A DNA stretch of 64,000 nucleotides from CALEMW01 sp964343835 (GTDB taxonomy: Bacteria; Krumholzibacteriota; Krumholzibacteriia; LZORAL124-64-63). Positions 1 through 9,455 of the stretch are shown here, piece after piece. The stretch is from positions 62,001 through 126,000 of the forward strand of contig CAYFKR010000009.1 of NCBI GenBank assembly GCA_964343835.1, read 5' to 3'. The notes under the pieces are model-generated. The model was not told the DNA's origin, ran no database searches, and saw nothing but the letters and a program-made list of their open reading frames with translations. How positions within the stretch are numbered: the first letter of the stretch is position 1; every line of letters starts with the position of its first letter. Both the position numbers and the translations under genes were made by a program.

Positions 1-1499
<1,499 letters not shown>

Positions 1500-1522
1500 T
1501 CCCGCCAGGGATCCGTGCGGCG

Positions 1523-1548
1523 AAGGGGTGGCTCGTCCACCCCTTTTC
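1523..1548 (+). terminator. Rho-independent terminator of rpsA
   Basis: AAGGGGTGG (1523-1531), a 5-nt loop, CCACCCCTT (1537-1545), then a short T run. It lies 24 bp after the rpsA stop and just before the mtaB ribosome binding site, so mtaB may need readthrough or its own promoter. Confidence 0.8.
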
Positions 1549-1567
1549 CGTCCCCGGAGGTGACGAC

Positions 1568-2929
1568 GTGACTGCCAGCGACGATCGGACCGCCGTGGTC
1601 CGCATCGCCTTCCACACCCTCGGCTGCCGTCTCAACCAGTACGACACCGAGGTCATGAAGACCCGCCTGCCGGGCGACCTGCGCTGCGAGGTCGTGGACT
1701 GGGAGGAACGGGCCGACGTCTACGTCGTGAACAGCTGCACCGTCACGGGCAAGGCGGACCAGAAATGCCGCCAGCTCGCGCGCCAGGTGCGGCGGCGTTG
1801 TCCGGACGCCAAGATCGTCGTCACCGGTTGCTACGCCCAGACCCAGCCCGAGGCCCTGGCCGCCATGGACGAGCTGGACGGCGTGATCGGCATCGGCGAG
1901 CGCGAGGACATCCACCAGTGGCTCCCTCGTCTGCTGGAGGAGGAGCGGCGGCTGATCGAGGTCTCCCAGTACTCCAAGCGCCCCGCCTTCCGTGACCACC
2001 GCATCACCGACTTCGACGGCCGCACCCGCGCCTTCGTGAAGATCCAGGACGGCTGCGACCTGCGCTGCACCTACTGCCTGATCTGGAAGGCCCGCGGCCC
2101 CGGCCGCAGCCGCTCGCCCGAGGACGTCCAGGGACAGGTGGACGACCTGCGCCGCGCCGGCTTCACCGAGATCGTCCTGACGGGCGTCCACATGGGCAGC
2201 TACGGTCGCGACATCCGCTTCCGACCGGGCCTGGTGGGCCTGGTGGACCGCGTGGCCGCCGCCTTCCCCGATATGCGCTTCCGCATGAGCAGCATCCACC
2301 CCAACGAGGTGGACGAGGCGCTCCTGGGTCTCTTCAGGCGCCACATGAACCTGCGCCCGTATCTGCATGTCTCCATGCAGTCGGGGAGCGACACGGTTCT
2401 CCAGCGGATGCGGCGGCCCTACGCCGCTGCGGATGTGGAGCGGGCCGTCTGCGAAGCCGCGGAACTGGCGCCGGGGTTCGGGATCGGAGCCGACGTCATC
2501 GTGGGCTTCCCGGGGGAGACGGACGAGGAGTTCGAGGAGACCCGCGCCATGATCGAGCGGGCGCCGTTCAGCTACCTCCACGTCTTCCGGTACTCCTCGC
2601 GGCCCGGAACGAAAGCCGCCGAACTGAAGCCCTGCCACACCGAGACCGTGACCTCCCGCTCGGCCGTCCTCAGGGAACTGAGCGCCGCCAAGCGCCTCGC
2701 CTTCGAGCAGGGGCTGGTGGGGCGGACCATCGAGGCCACCGTGGAGACCGACCGCCCCCGTCCCGGCTGGGTGCAGGCCACCACCGGCAACTACGCCACC
2801 GTCCAGGTTCCCGACACCTGGGCCCAGGGTTCGGCCGTGCTGGTCACGCCGGCCGGCTTCCACGACGGCGTGCTCTGGGCCGAGCGCGTCGAGACCGCAG
2901 GCCGCAAGGCCGACGGAGGTGCCGCATGA
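1568..2929 (+). CDS. mtaB: tRNA t6A37 methylthiotransferase MtaB
   Basis: Radical-SAM enzyme that adds a methylthio group to t6A37 in ANN-decoding tRNAs. The N-terminal UPF0004 domain carries the auxiliary cluster cysteines C20 (in GCRLNQYDTE, the MtaB-type signature), C57 and C88. The radical-SAM CX3CX2C motif is C163-C167-C170, and a TRAM-like C-terminus follows. The length of 453 residues is normal for the family. The start is GTG at 1568, with GGAGG eight bases upstream. The stop overlaps the miaB start in an ATGA junction, so the two methylthiotransferases are translationally coupled. The GCRxN motif separates it from MiaB (GCQMN) and RimO. Confidence 0.93.
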   Translation: MTASDDRTAVVRIAFHTLGCRLNQYDTEVMKTRLPGDLRCEVVDWEERADVYVVNSCTVTGKADQKCRQLARQVRRRCPDAKIVVTGCYAQTQPEALAAMDELDGVIGIGEREDIHQWLPRLLEEERRLIEVSQYSKRPAFRDHRITDFDGRTRAFVKIQDGCDLRCTYCLIWKARGPGRSRSPEDVQGQVDDLRRAGFTEIVLTGVHMGSYGRDIRFRPGLVGLVDRVAAAFPDMRFRMSSIHPNEVDEALLGLFRRHMNLRPYLHVSMQSGSDTVLQRMRRPYAAADVERAVCEAAELAPGFGIGADVIVGFPGETDEEFEETRAMIERAPFSYLHVFRYSSRPGTKAAELKPCHTETVTSRSAVLRELSAAKRLAFEQGLVGRTIEATVETDRPRPGWVQATTGNYATVQVPDTWAQGSAVLVTPAGFHDGVLWAERVETAGRKADGGAA

Positions 2930-4287
2930 GCGGATCCGCCCGCGACGGGCGCGTGAAGGTCTGGATCGAGACCTACGGCTGCCAGATGAACTCCTACGAC
3001 ACGTCGGCCATGTACGGCATCCTCGAGCGTCACGGCTACGTCCGCTCGGACACCCTGGAGATCGCCGACGTGATCCTGCTCAACACCTGTTCCGTCCGCG
3101 ACCTGGCCGAACACAAGGTGAACAGCCGCGTGGGCGAGCTGCGCAGCATGCACCGCCGCGGCCTGACCCGTGCCGGCGTGGTGGGCGTGACCGGCTGCAT
3201 GGCCGAGCGCCTGTCCGGAGACCTGACCCGCGGCGAGCGCGGGGCCGACCTGGTGCTGGGCGTGGACCAGTACGAGCGGCTGCCCGAGATGCTCGACACC
3301 GTGCTGGGAGAGGACGCCCCCGGCGACGTGGTGGCCACCGGCCACCGTGCCGACGTCCACTACGTGGCCCCTCCGGACGCCTACCCCACCAACAACTCGC
3401 ACCTGGTGACCATCCACAAGGGCTGCGACTACAAGTGCACCTACTGCATCGTGCCCGCCACCCGCGGCCCCCAGCGCGAGAAGGCCCCTGACGTGATCGA
3501 AGACGAGATCCGCGCCATCGTGGATGCCGGCGGCACCGAGGTCACCCTGCTGGGGCAGAACGTCACGGCCTACCGGTCTCCCGACCTGGATTTCGCCGGG
3601 TTGCTGCGACGCGTCGACGCCATCGAGGGACTGCGCCGCGTGCGCTTCCTCACCGGTCACCCCTGCGACATGAACGAGGAACTGATGCGGGCGGTGGGAG
3701 AACTGCCCACGGTCATGCCCTGGCTCCACGTGCCGGCCCAGAGCGGCAGCGACCGCGTCCTGAAGCGCATGAAGCGCTACTACACCTCGTCCGACTACCT
3801 GCGCATGGTCGAGACCGCCCGGCGCCACGTACCGGAGGTGACGTTCTCCGGCGACTTCATCGTGGGCTTCCCCGGGGAGACCGACGAGGACTTCCGCATG
3901 ACCCTTGAGTTGGTCCGCGAGGTCCGATACGATCAGACCTTCAACTTCAAGTACTCGGAACGACCGGGGACCCCGGCGGCCAAACTCGCCGACGACGTTC
4001 CCGTGGAGATCAAGAAGGAGCGCCTGGCCGCACTGATGGCCCTGCAGGAGGATGTCTGGGCCGCCATGGCCGCCGAAGCGGTGGGCGAGGTCTGGGACGT
4101 CGCGGTGGAGGAGGAGGCCCGTCGCCCGGAGGGCGCCTGGCGCGCCCGCTCCCCCCACAACCGCAAGGTCCTGCTGACCGATCACGACGGCCGGCTCGGA
4201 GAGGAACTCCGGGTGCGCATCACCGGCTGCCGGTCCACCACGTTCACCGGTGAGATCGTCGGAACGGAGGAACACGCATGTCCCTGA
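2926..4287 (+). CDS. miaB: tRNA-2-methylthio-N6-dimethylallyladenosine synthase MiaB
   Basis: Radical-SAM methylthiotransferase that converts i6A37 to ms2i6A37 in UNN-decoding tRNAs. The substrate is made by MiaA, encoded at 13616. The signature GCQMN is present. Auxiliary cluster cysteines are C19, C55 and C91; the radical-SAM triad is C167-C171-C174 in GCDYKCTYCIVPATRG. The GETDEDF motif and a C-terminal TRAM region are also present. At 453 residues it is full length. The start overlaps mtaB by 4 bp and the stop overlaps lapA by 10 bp, so it sits inside one coupled operon. Confidence 0.95.
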   Translation: MSGSARDGRVKVWIETYGCQMNSYDTSAMYGILERHGYVRSDTLEIADVILLNTCSVRDLAEHKVNSRVGELRSMHRRGLTRAGVVGVTGCMAERLSGDLTRGERGADLVLGVDQYERLPEMLDTVLGEDAPGDVVATGHRADVHYVAPPDAYPTNNSHLVTIHKGCDYKCTYCIVPATRGPQREKAPDVIEDEIRAIVDAGGTEVTLLGQNVTAYRSPDLDFAGLLRRVDAIEGLRRVRFLTGHPCDMNEELMRAVGELPTVMPWLHVPAQSGSDRVLKRMKRYYTSSDYLRMVETARRHVPEVTFSGDFIVGFPGETDEDFRMTLELVREVRYDQTFNFKYSERPGTPAAKLADDVPVEIKKERLAALMALQEDVWAAMAAEAVGEVWDVAVEEEARRPEGAWRARSPHNRKVLLTDHDGRLGEELRVRITGCRSTTFTGEIVGTEEHACP

Positions 4288-4592
4288 TCAAGTGGATCGT
4301 CGCCCTGCTCGTCGCGGTGGCCCTCGCGGTCCTGTTCGCCCAGAACAGCGGCCAGTCCGTGGACCTGCGCGCCTTCGGCCGCGAGTACCTGGACATCCCC
4401 CTGTACTACGTGCTCGCCGGCGCCTTCCTGCTGGGGATCGTCGTGAGCATGCTGCTCGGCGGGGTCCGCGAGATCCGGCTGCGCAACCGCATCCGCGGTC
4501 TCCAGAAGGACCTCCGCGAGCGCGACACGGAGATCGGCGAGCTCCGCTCCCTGCCGCTCCAGGACCTGGACGCCGGGGCCGACGAGCGATGA
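4278..4592 (+). CDS. lapA: LapA-domain inner-membrane protein
   Basis: Small membrane protein of the LapA (DUF1049) family. In E. coli, LapA works with LapB to control LPS synthesis through FtsH and LpxC. The 104 residues contain two hydrophobic segments (about 5-22 and 41-60), the typical FAQNSGQSVDL stretch between them, and a charged coiled-coil C-terminus. GGAGG precedes the ATG by 7 bases. The stop overlaps the lapB start (ATGA), the same gene order as lapA-lapB in Proteobacteria, which supports the assignment. Confidence 0.85.
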   Translation: MSLIKWIVALLVAVALAVLFAQNSGQSVDLRAFGREYLDIPLYYVLAGAFLLGIVVSMLLGGVREIRLRNRIRGLQKDLRERDTEIGELRSLPLQDLDAGADER

Positions 4593-5764
4593 CCGCACCG
4601 GTGGAGATCGCCATCCTGGTGGTGGCCGCGGTCCTCCTGGCCGCGATCCTCTGGCTCGTGCTCCGTCGCAGCGGCGACGCTCCCGCCCAGGAGGACGCCT
4701 ACACCCAGGGCCTCGAACTCTGGCTCGCCGGGGATCGCCCAGGCGCCGTGGACGCCATGCGGCGGGCCGTGGCCGTCGCCCCCCAGTCCGTGGACCCGTA
4801 CCTGCAGCTCGGCCTCTTCCTGCGCCAGAGCGGCGACGCTCGCCGTGCCGCGGCCCTTCATCGTGGTCTGGCCGCCCGTCCCGGGCTGGACCGGGCCCAG
4901 CGCACGTCCATCGCCCTGGCCCTGGCCGAGGACCTCAACGACCTGGGCCGCTGGGACGAGTCCCGGGCCCTGCTGGACGACCTCCAGAAACGCAAGCCCG
5001 CCATGCCCCGCTTCTGGCACGCCCGCTTCCACCAGTGGCTCGGCCAGGAGAACCCCGACGAGGCCGCCCGCAGCCTCCGCGAGGCGGCCCGCCGTGCCGA
5101 GAAGGACCACCAGGAATCCTTCCACCGCCGCTGGCAGCTCTTCCAGCTCGACCGTGCGCTGGAGGCTGTCCGCGCCGAGGACGGCCGGGAGGTCCGACGC
5201 CTGCTGAAGGACGTGCCCGACGACGGTCCCTACGCCGCCCGCGTGGCCCACGTGCGCAGCCTCGCCAGGCTCGCCGACGGCGAACCCGAGCAGGCGGCGG
5301 AGATCGCCACCGCCGGCCTCCTGGAAGCGCCCGAGGAATCCGAGCTCCTGCTGCCCATCCTCCAGAAGTCGCTCCTGGAGAGCGGGCGCTACGAGCGCAC
5401 CATCCCCATCCTCGAGAGCGCCTGCCAGTCGGACCGGGCGCCGGCATCGTTGTGGATCGCCCTGGCGCTGCTCCACGAGAAGGTGGGGGACCGGGAGATG
5501 GCCATCCGCCTGCTGGAGGGCAAGGCCGGCGACCAGCGCCTGACCCTCGCCGCCGCGGCGCCCTTCCTGCGCATCCTCGTGCACGATCTGCCGGACTGCG
5601 ACTTCACCCGCATCTGGAGCGCCATCCACACGCGCACCGGCCCCGTGCAGTGGCACTGCAGCGACTGCAGCGGTTCGTGGTCCGAGGTGCACTGGTTCTG
5701 CCCCGACTGCCGGTCCTTCGACACCATCGAACCGGGACCGGCCCGCGCGGCGGTGGACGGTTGA
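4589..5764 (+). CDS. lapB: LPS assembly protein LapB (YciM-like TPR protein)
   Basis: Membrane-anchored TPR protein; in E. coli LapB couples LPS synthesis to transport and promotes LpxC turnover by FtsH. The 391 residues begin with one transmembrane helix (about 6-25). About eight TPR-like helical pairs follow. The protein ends in a rubredoxin-type zinc ribbon with C357/C360 and C371/C374 inside WHCSDC...FCPDC. The length matches E. coli LapB (389). The start is fixed by the ATGA overlap with lapA; the frame is open further upstream but that part only duplicates miaB/lapA sequence. The stop overlaps the next start in a TTGA junction. Confidence 0.9.
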   Translation: MTAPVEIAILVVAAVLLAAILWLVLRRSGDAPAQEDAYTQGLELWLAGDRPGAVDAMRRAVAVAPQSVDPYLQLGLFLRQSGDARRAAALHRGLAARPGLDRAQRTSIALALAEDLNDLGRWDESRALLDDLQKRKPAMPRFWHARFHQWLGQENPDEAARSLREAARRAEKDHQESFHRRWQLFQLDRALEAVRAEDGREVRRLLKDVPDDGPYAARVAHVRSLARLADGEPEQAAEIATAGLLEAPEESELLLPILQKSLLESGRYERTIPILESACQSDRAPASLWIALALLHEKVGDREMAIRLLEGKAGDQRLTLAAAAPFLRILVHDLPDCDFTRIWSAIHTRTGPVQWHCSDCSGSWSEVHWFCPDCRSFDTIEPGPARAAVDG

Positions 5765-6723
5765 TCCGCGCGGTCCTGACGACCTGCATGCTCCTGGCGG
5801 CGGCCGCCTCCGCGGCGGACTGGTCCGCCGTCCGCGAAGCCTGGAGCTCCGGCGACGTCCACGCCGCCCGGGATCTCCTGGCCGCCATGCCGGCCGAGGA
5901 CCTGGCGTCGGTCGAGGGCGGCGCGTGGGCTTCGCTCCTGGCGTCCCGACCCGATCTCGCCGACAGTCTTTCCGCCTCCGATGAAGCCTGGATCGCCTGG
6001 GGCAGGGGCGACGCCCAGGGAGTCGTCGACGCCCTCGCCGTCCCGGGTGACGAGCCGCCCTCCGGCCACGGGCTCCTGCTTGGCCTGGCCCGTGTGCGCC
6101 TCGGCGACGCCGACGCCGCCCGCGAATCCCTGGCCGGCGTCCGACCGGACGACCCCGGCTTCTCCTGGGCCCGCTACCTGCTCGGCCGCCTGGCCGTCGA
6201 GGACGGCGGCCCCGTGCTCGCCCGGCGCTACTACCGCAACGCCGAGGAGGCCGACCGGTCCGCCTGCCGGGCCGACGTCCTCGCCGCCGTCTGGGAACTG
6301 TCCCGCGACACCGACCCGCGGGAGGCGTCGCGCCTCCGCCGCGAGCTCATGAACCGCTTCCCCGACTCCCTCGCCATGATGCGCGTCCTGGAACTGGAGC
6401 GCCGCCGCGACGACGCCGAGCAGCGCTTCCAGGAGACGGAGGTCGTCGAGGCCGCGCCCGCGCCGGCTGTCGACGACGCCCGCTTCACGCTCCAGCTCGG
6501 CGCCTTCGGCGACCGTGGCCGGGCCCTGGGCCATCGTGACCGCTGCCGCGCCTGGCTCGACCCGGTCGAGGTGGAAGAGATCGACGGCGCCGACGGCCGG
6601 ACCCTCTACCGGGTCCGCGGCGGACGTTTCGCCTCGCGCACCCACGCCGCCGAACAGGCGGCGGCCCTGTCCGCCGAGCACGGCGTGGAGGCCGTGGTGG
6701 TGGAGAGGAGCGCGGACCGGTGA
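5761..6723 (+). CDS. Secreted SPOR-domain protein
   Basis: Predicted periplasmic protein of 320 residues. The preferred start is TTG at 5761, which overlaps the lapB stop and gives a good signal peptide (MIRAVLTTC followed by LLAAAASA). An ATG at 5788 is the alternative but leaves a very short signal. The middle (about 30-230) is Ala/Leu/Asp-rich and reads like degenerate TPR repeats. Residues 241-315 form a SPOR domain that begins FTLQLGAFGDRGRA. SPOR domains bind denuded peptidoglycan at septa, so a role at division sites is inferred. The stop overlaps the mutS start (GTGA). Confidence 0.75.
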   Translation: MIRAVLTTCMLLAAAASAADWSAVREAWSSGDVHAARDLLAAMPAEDLASVEGGAWASLLASRPDLADSLSASDEAWIAWGRGDAQGVVDALAVPGDEPPSGHGLLLGLARVRLGDADAARESLAGVRPDDPGFSWARYLLGRLAVEDGGPVLARRYYRNAEEADRSACRADVLAAVWELSRDTDPREASRLRRELMNRFPDSLAMMRVLELERRRDDAEQRFQETEVVEAAPAPAVDDARFTLQLGAFGDRGRALGHRDRCRAWLDPVEVEEIDGADGRTLYRVRGGRFASRTHAAEQAAALSAEHGVEAVVVERSADR

Positions 6724-9380
6724 GCCCGAAGAAGTCCGACGGCGGCCCCAAGCTGACCCCCATGCTCGCCCAGTACATGGAGATCAAGAAGGACCATGCC
6801 GACGCGGTCCTCCTGTTCCGCATGGGCGACTTCTACGAGACCTTCTTCGACGACGCCGCCCGCCTGGCCGAGATCTGCGGCGTGACCCTCACCACTCGCG
6901 ACAAGAACAGCGACCACCCCGTACCCCTCGCCGGCGTCCCGTACCACGCCCTGGACACCTACCTCGGGCGCCTGTTGAAGGCCGGCGTCACCGTCGCCAT
7001 CTGCGAGCAGACCGAGGATCCGGCCCAGGCCAAGGGGTTGGTGAAGCGCGAGGTCGTGGAGGTCATCAGCCCGGGCACCCTGACCTCGCCCGAACTCCTG
7101 GGCGGCGATGCGGGCCATTACTGCCTGGCCTTCTCCGCGGCGACGTCCGGCCTCCACGGCTGGGCCATCCTCGACGCCTCCACCGGCGACTTCCGCTGTG
7201 GCGTGGACGACGGCGGCCTGATGACCCTGGCCGAGCGCTACGGGGCCCGCGAGATCATCGTGGCCGAGACCGTCGACCCCCAGGACCTGCTGGCCTGGCG
7301 CGCGGCTTTGCCCGGCGTCGTGATCAATCCGGCGAGCGCGGCCTGGTTCCACCCGGGCTTCGCCGTGGACACCCTCTGCGACCACTTCGGCGTGCGCGAC
7401 CTCTCGCCCTTCGGCCTCGATGCCGAGGTCCTGCAGCCCGCGGCCTGCGCCGCCGGCGCCGCCCTGCGCTACCTGACGACCCTGAACCTGCGCCGCCCGG
7501 ACCAGATCACGTCGGTGCAGGTCACCGCGCGCGGATCGCGCCTGCAGCTGGACGAGGAGACCCTGCGCAACCTCGAGATCTTCCGCACCTTCCGCGGCGA
7601 GGTCGGGGAGGGGACCCTGATCCACCACCTGGACGACACGGTCACCCCCATGGGGCGTCGACTCCTGGAGCGTCGCCTGGCCGAGCCCCTGACCGACCTG
7701 GACGTCCTGGCGCGCTGGCACGCCGGCGTGGACGGCTTCCGACAGGACCGCCCCTGGCGTGAATCCCTGCGGCTGATCCTCGGCCGCATCGGCGACCTGG
7801 ACCGCTGGAGCGTCCGGGCGGCGTCGGGACGCCTGGGCCCGGCACGCACGCGCCTGCTGGGGGAGTCGATCCGCGCGGTGGAGGAAGCCGCCGCCTGCAT
7901 CCGCGGCGCCGGTCACGACGACCACCCCGCCGTCGACGTCGTCGACGCCCTGCCGGACCTCCACGACCTCTCCACACGCATCCTCGACCTCATCGCCGAG
8001 CAGGCCCCGGCCCAGCTCAAGGCCGGCGACGTGGTCCGCCCCGGCTACGACGCCGACCTGGACGCCGCCAAGGCCGTGGCCAGCGACACCCGCGGCTTCC
8101 TGGCCTCCCTGCAGGCCGACGAGCGGGAGCGCACCGGCATCGGCAGCCTGAAGGTCGGCTTCAACAAGGTGTTCGGGTACTACTTCGAGGTCACCAACAA
8201 GCACCTGGACAAGGTCCCCGAGCACTACGTCCAGAAGCAGACGCTGGTCAACGCGGCCCGCTTCCACACCCCCGAGCTGAAGGACGCCGAGCAGACGATC
8301 CTCGAGGCCGAGGAACGCATCCAGGCCCGCGAGCAGGAGCTCTTCACCGAGCTGCTCGGGGCCATCGGGGAGCGCCTGTCGGACCTGCGCCGCGCCGCGG
8401 ACCGCACCGGCGAGCTGGACCTCATGTCCGCCCTGGCCGAGATCGCCGACCGTCGCGACTACTGCCGCCCCGTCTGCGACGACTCCGACGTGCTGGAGAT
8501 CGTCGACGGCCGCCACCCCGTGGTGGAGCGCCTCATCGAGGGCGACTTCATCCCCAACGACACGCGCCTCGACTGCGGCGGCGACCAGATCGTCCTGCTG
8601 ACCGGACCCAACATGGGCGGCAAGAGCACCTACCTGCGCCAGACGGCCCTGATCTGCCTCATGGCCCAGGCCGGCGGTTTCGTGCCGGCCAGGTCGGCCC
8701 GCATCGGCGTCACCGACCGCATCTTCACCCGCGTCGGCGCCAGCGACAACGTGGCCCGGGGCCAGTCCACCTTCTTCGCCGAGATGAGCGAGACCGCCCG
8801 CATCCTCCACCAGTGCAGCCGCCGCTCCCTGGTGATCCTCGACGAGGTCGGCCGCGGCACCTCCACCCACGACGGTCTGTCGCTGGCCTGGGCCATCACC
8901 GAGTTCCTGCACCACGAGGACGGCCCGCGTCCCCGCACGATCTTCGCCACCCACTACCACGAGCTCACCGCCCTCGAGGGCGACCTCCCGCGCCTGGTGA
9001 ACATGCGCATGGACGTGAAGGAGTGGGAGGGGAGGATCATCTTCCTCCACGCCGTCCGCCCCGGCTGCAGCGACAAGAGCTACGGCATCCACGTGGCGCG
9101 CCTGGCCGGCGTGCCGGAGACGGTGCTGCGCCGGGCCGAGACCCTCCTCGGCGAGCTCTCCCGCGGCGAACAGCGCATCCACGAGGCCGTGGGTTTCACC
9201 ACCGGAGCCGACGGCCACGCCATGGCCGCCGAGGCCGGAGGCCACGCCCAGCTCTCCCTGTTCCACGACCGCGAACGCGACGTGCTGGACGACCTGAAGG
9301 AGCTGGACATGGACCACCTGAGCCCCATGGACGCCTTCCTCTGGCTCGCCCGTGTCCGCAAGCGCCTCGATGATTCCTGA
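6720..9380 (+). CDS. mutS: DNA mismatch repair protein MutS
   Basis: Mismatch-recognition ATPase. The N-terminal mismatch-binding motif F38-Y39-E40 lies in MGDFYETF. The clamp and lever regions follow, then the ATPase domain with Walker A GPNMGGKST (about 629-637), Walker B ending ILDEVGRGTSTHDG (about 705-718) and the ATHYHEL box. The 886-residue length is typical of MutS1. The GTG start overlaps the upstream stop. mutL and miaA lie downstream, separated from mutS only by one signalling gene. Confidence 0.97.
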   Translation: MSPKKSDGGPKLTPMLAQYMEIKKDHADAVLLFRMGDFYETFFDDAARLAEICGVTLTTRDKNSDHPVPLAGVPYHALDTYLGRLLKAGVTVAICEQTEDPAQAKGLVKREVVEVISPGTLTSPELLGGDAGHYCLAFSAATSGLHGWAILDASTGDFRCGVDDGGLMTLAERYGAREIIVAETVDPQDLLAWRAALPGVVINPASAAWFHPGFAVDTLCDHFGVRDLSPFGLDAEVLQPAACAAGAALRYLTTLNLRRPDQITSVQVTARGSRLQLDEETLRNLEIFRTFRGEVGEGTLIHHLDDTVTPMGRRLLERRLAEPLTDLDVLARWHAGVDGFRQDRPWRESLRLILGRIGDLDRWSVRAASGRLGPARTRLLGESIRAVEEAAACIRGAGHDDHPAVDVVDALPDLHDLSTRILDLIAEQAPAQLKAGDVVRPGYDADLDAAKAVASDTRGFLASLQADERERTGIGSLKVGFNKVFGYYFEVTNKHLDKVPEHYVQKQTLVNAARFHTPELKDAEQTILEAEERIQAREQELFTELLGAIGERLSDLRRAADRTGELDLMSALAEIADRRDYCRPVCDDSDVLEIVDGRHPVVERLIEGDFIPNDTRLDCGGDQIVLLTGPNMGGKSTYLRQTALICLMAQAGGFVPARSARIGVTDRIFTRVGASDNVARGQSTFFAEMSETARILHQCSRRSLVILDEVGRGTSTHDGLSLAWAITEFLHHEDGPRPRTIFATHYHELTALEGDLPRLVNMRMDVKEWEGRIIFLHAVRPGCSDKSYGIHVARLAGVPETVLRRAETLLGELSRGEQRIHEAVGFTTGADGHAMAAEAGGHAQLSLFHDRERDVLDDLKELDMDHLSPMDAFLWLARVRKRLDDS

Positions 9381-9399
9381 CAACGTTCTCATGTTCGGG

Positions 9400-9429
9400 T
9401 TGACACCGCCGATGGGTTCGATGTTGGAT
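9400..9429 (+). promoter_or_regulatory. Possible promoter of the GAF/GGDEF-like gene
   Basis: TTGACA at 9400-9405 is a perfect -35. The best -10 is TTGGAT at 9424-9429 with an 18 bp spacer, which is weak (3 of 6). It lies in the 75 bp gap after mutS. Confidence 0.45.
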
Positions 9430-9455
9430 CGTCCCAACCAGCGAGGTCGACACCC

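Noticed and set aside
2791..4275. A 494-codon minus-strand frame opposite miaB
   Set aside because: Antisense shadow of a certain gene; no motif and no ribosome binding site.
9080..9453. Small minus-strand frames near the end of mutS with Ser/Arg-rich translations
   Set aside because: Shadows of mutS; composition typical of frame-shifted GC-rich coding sequence.
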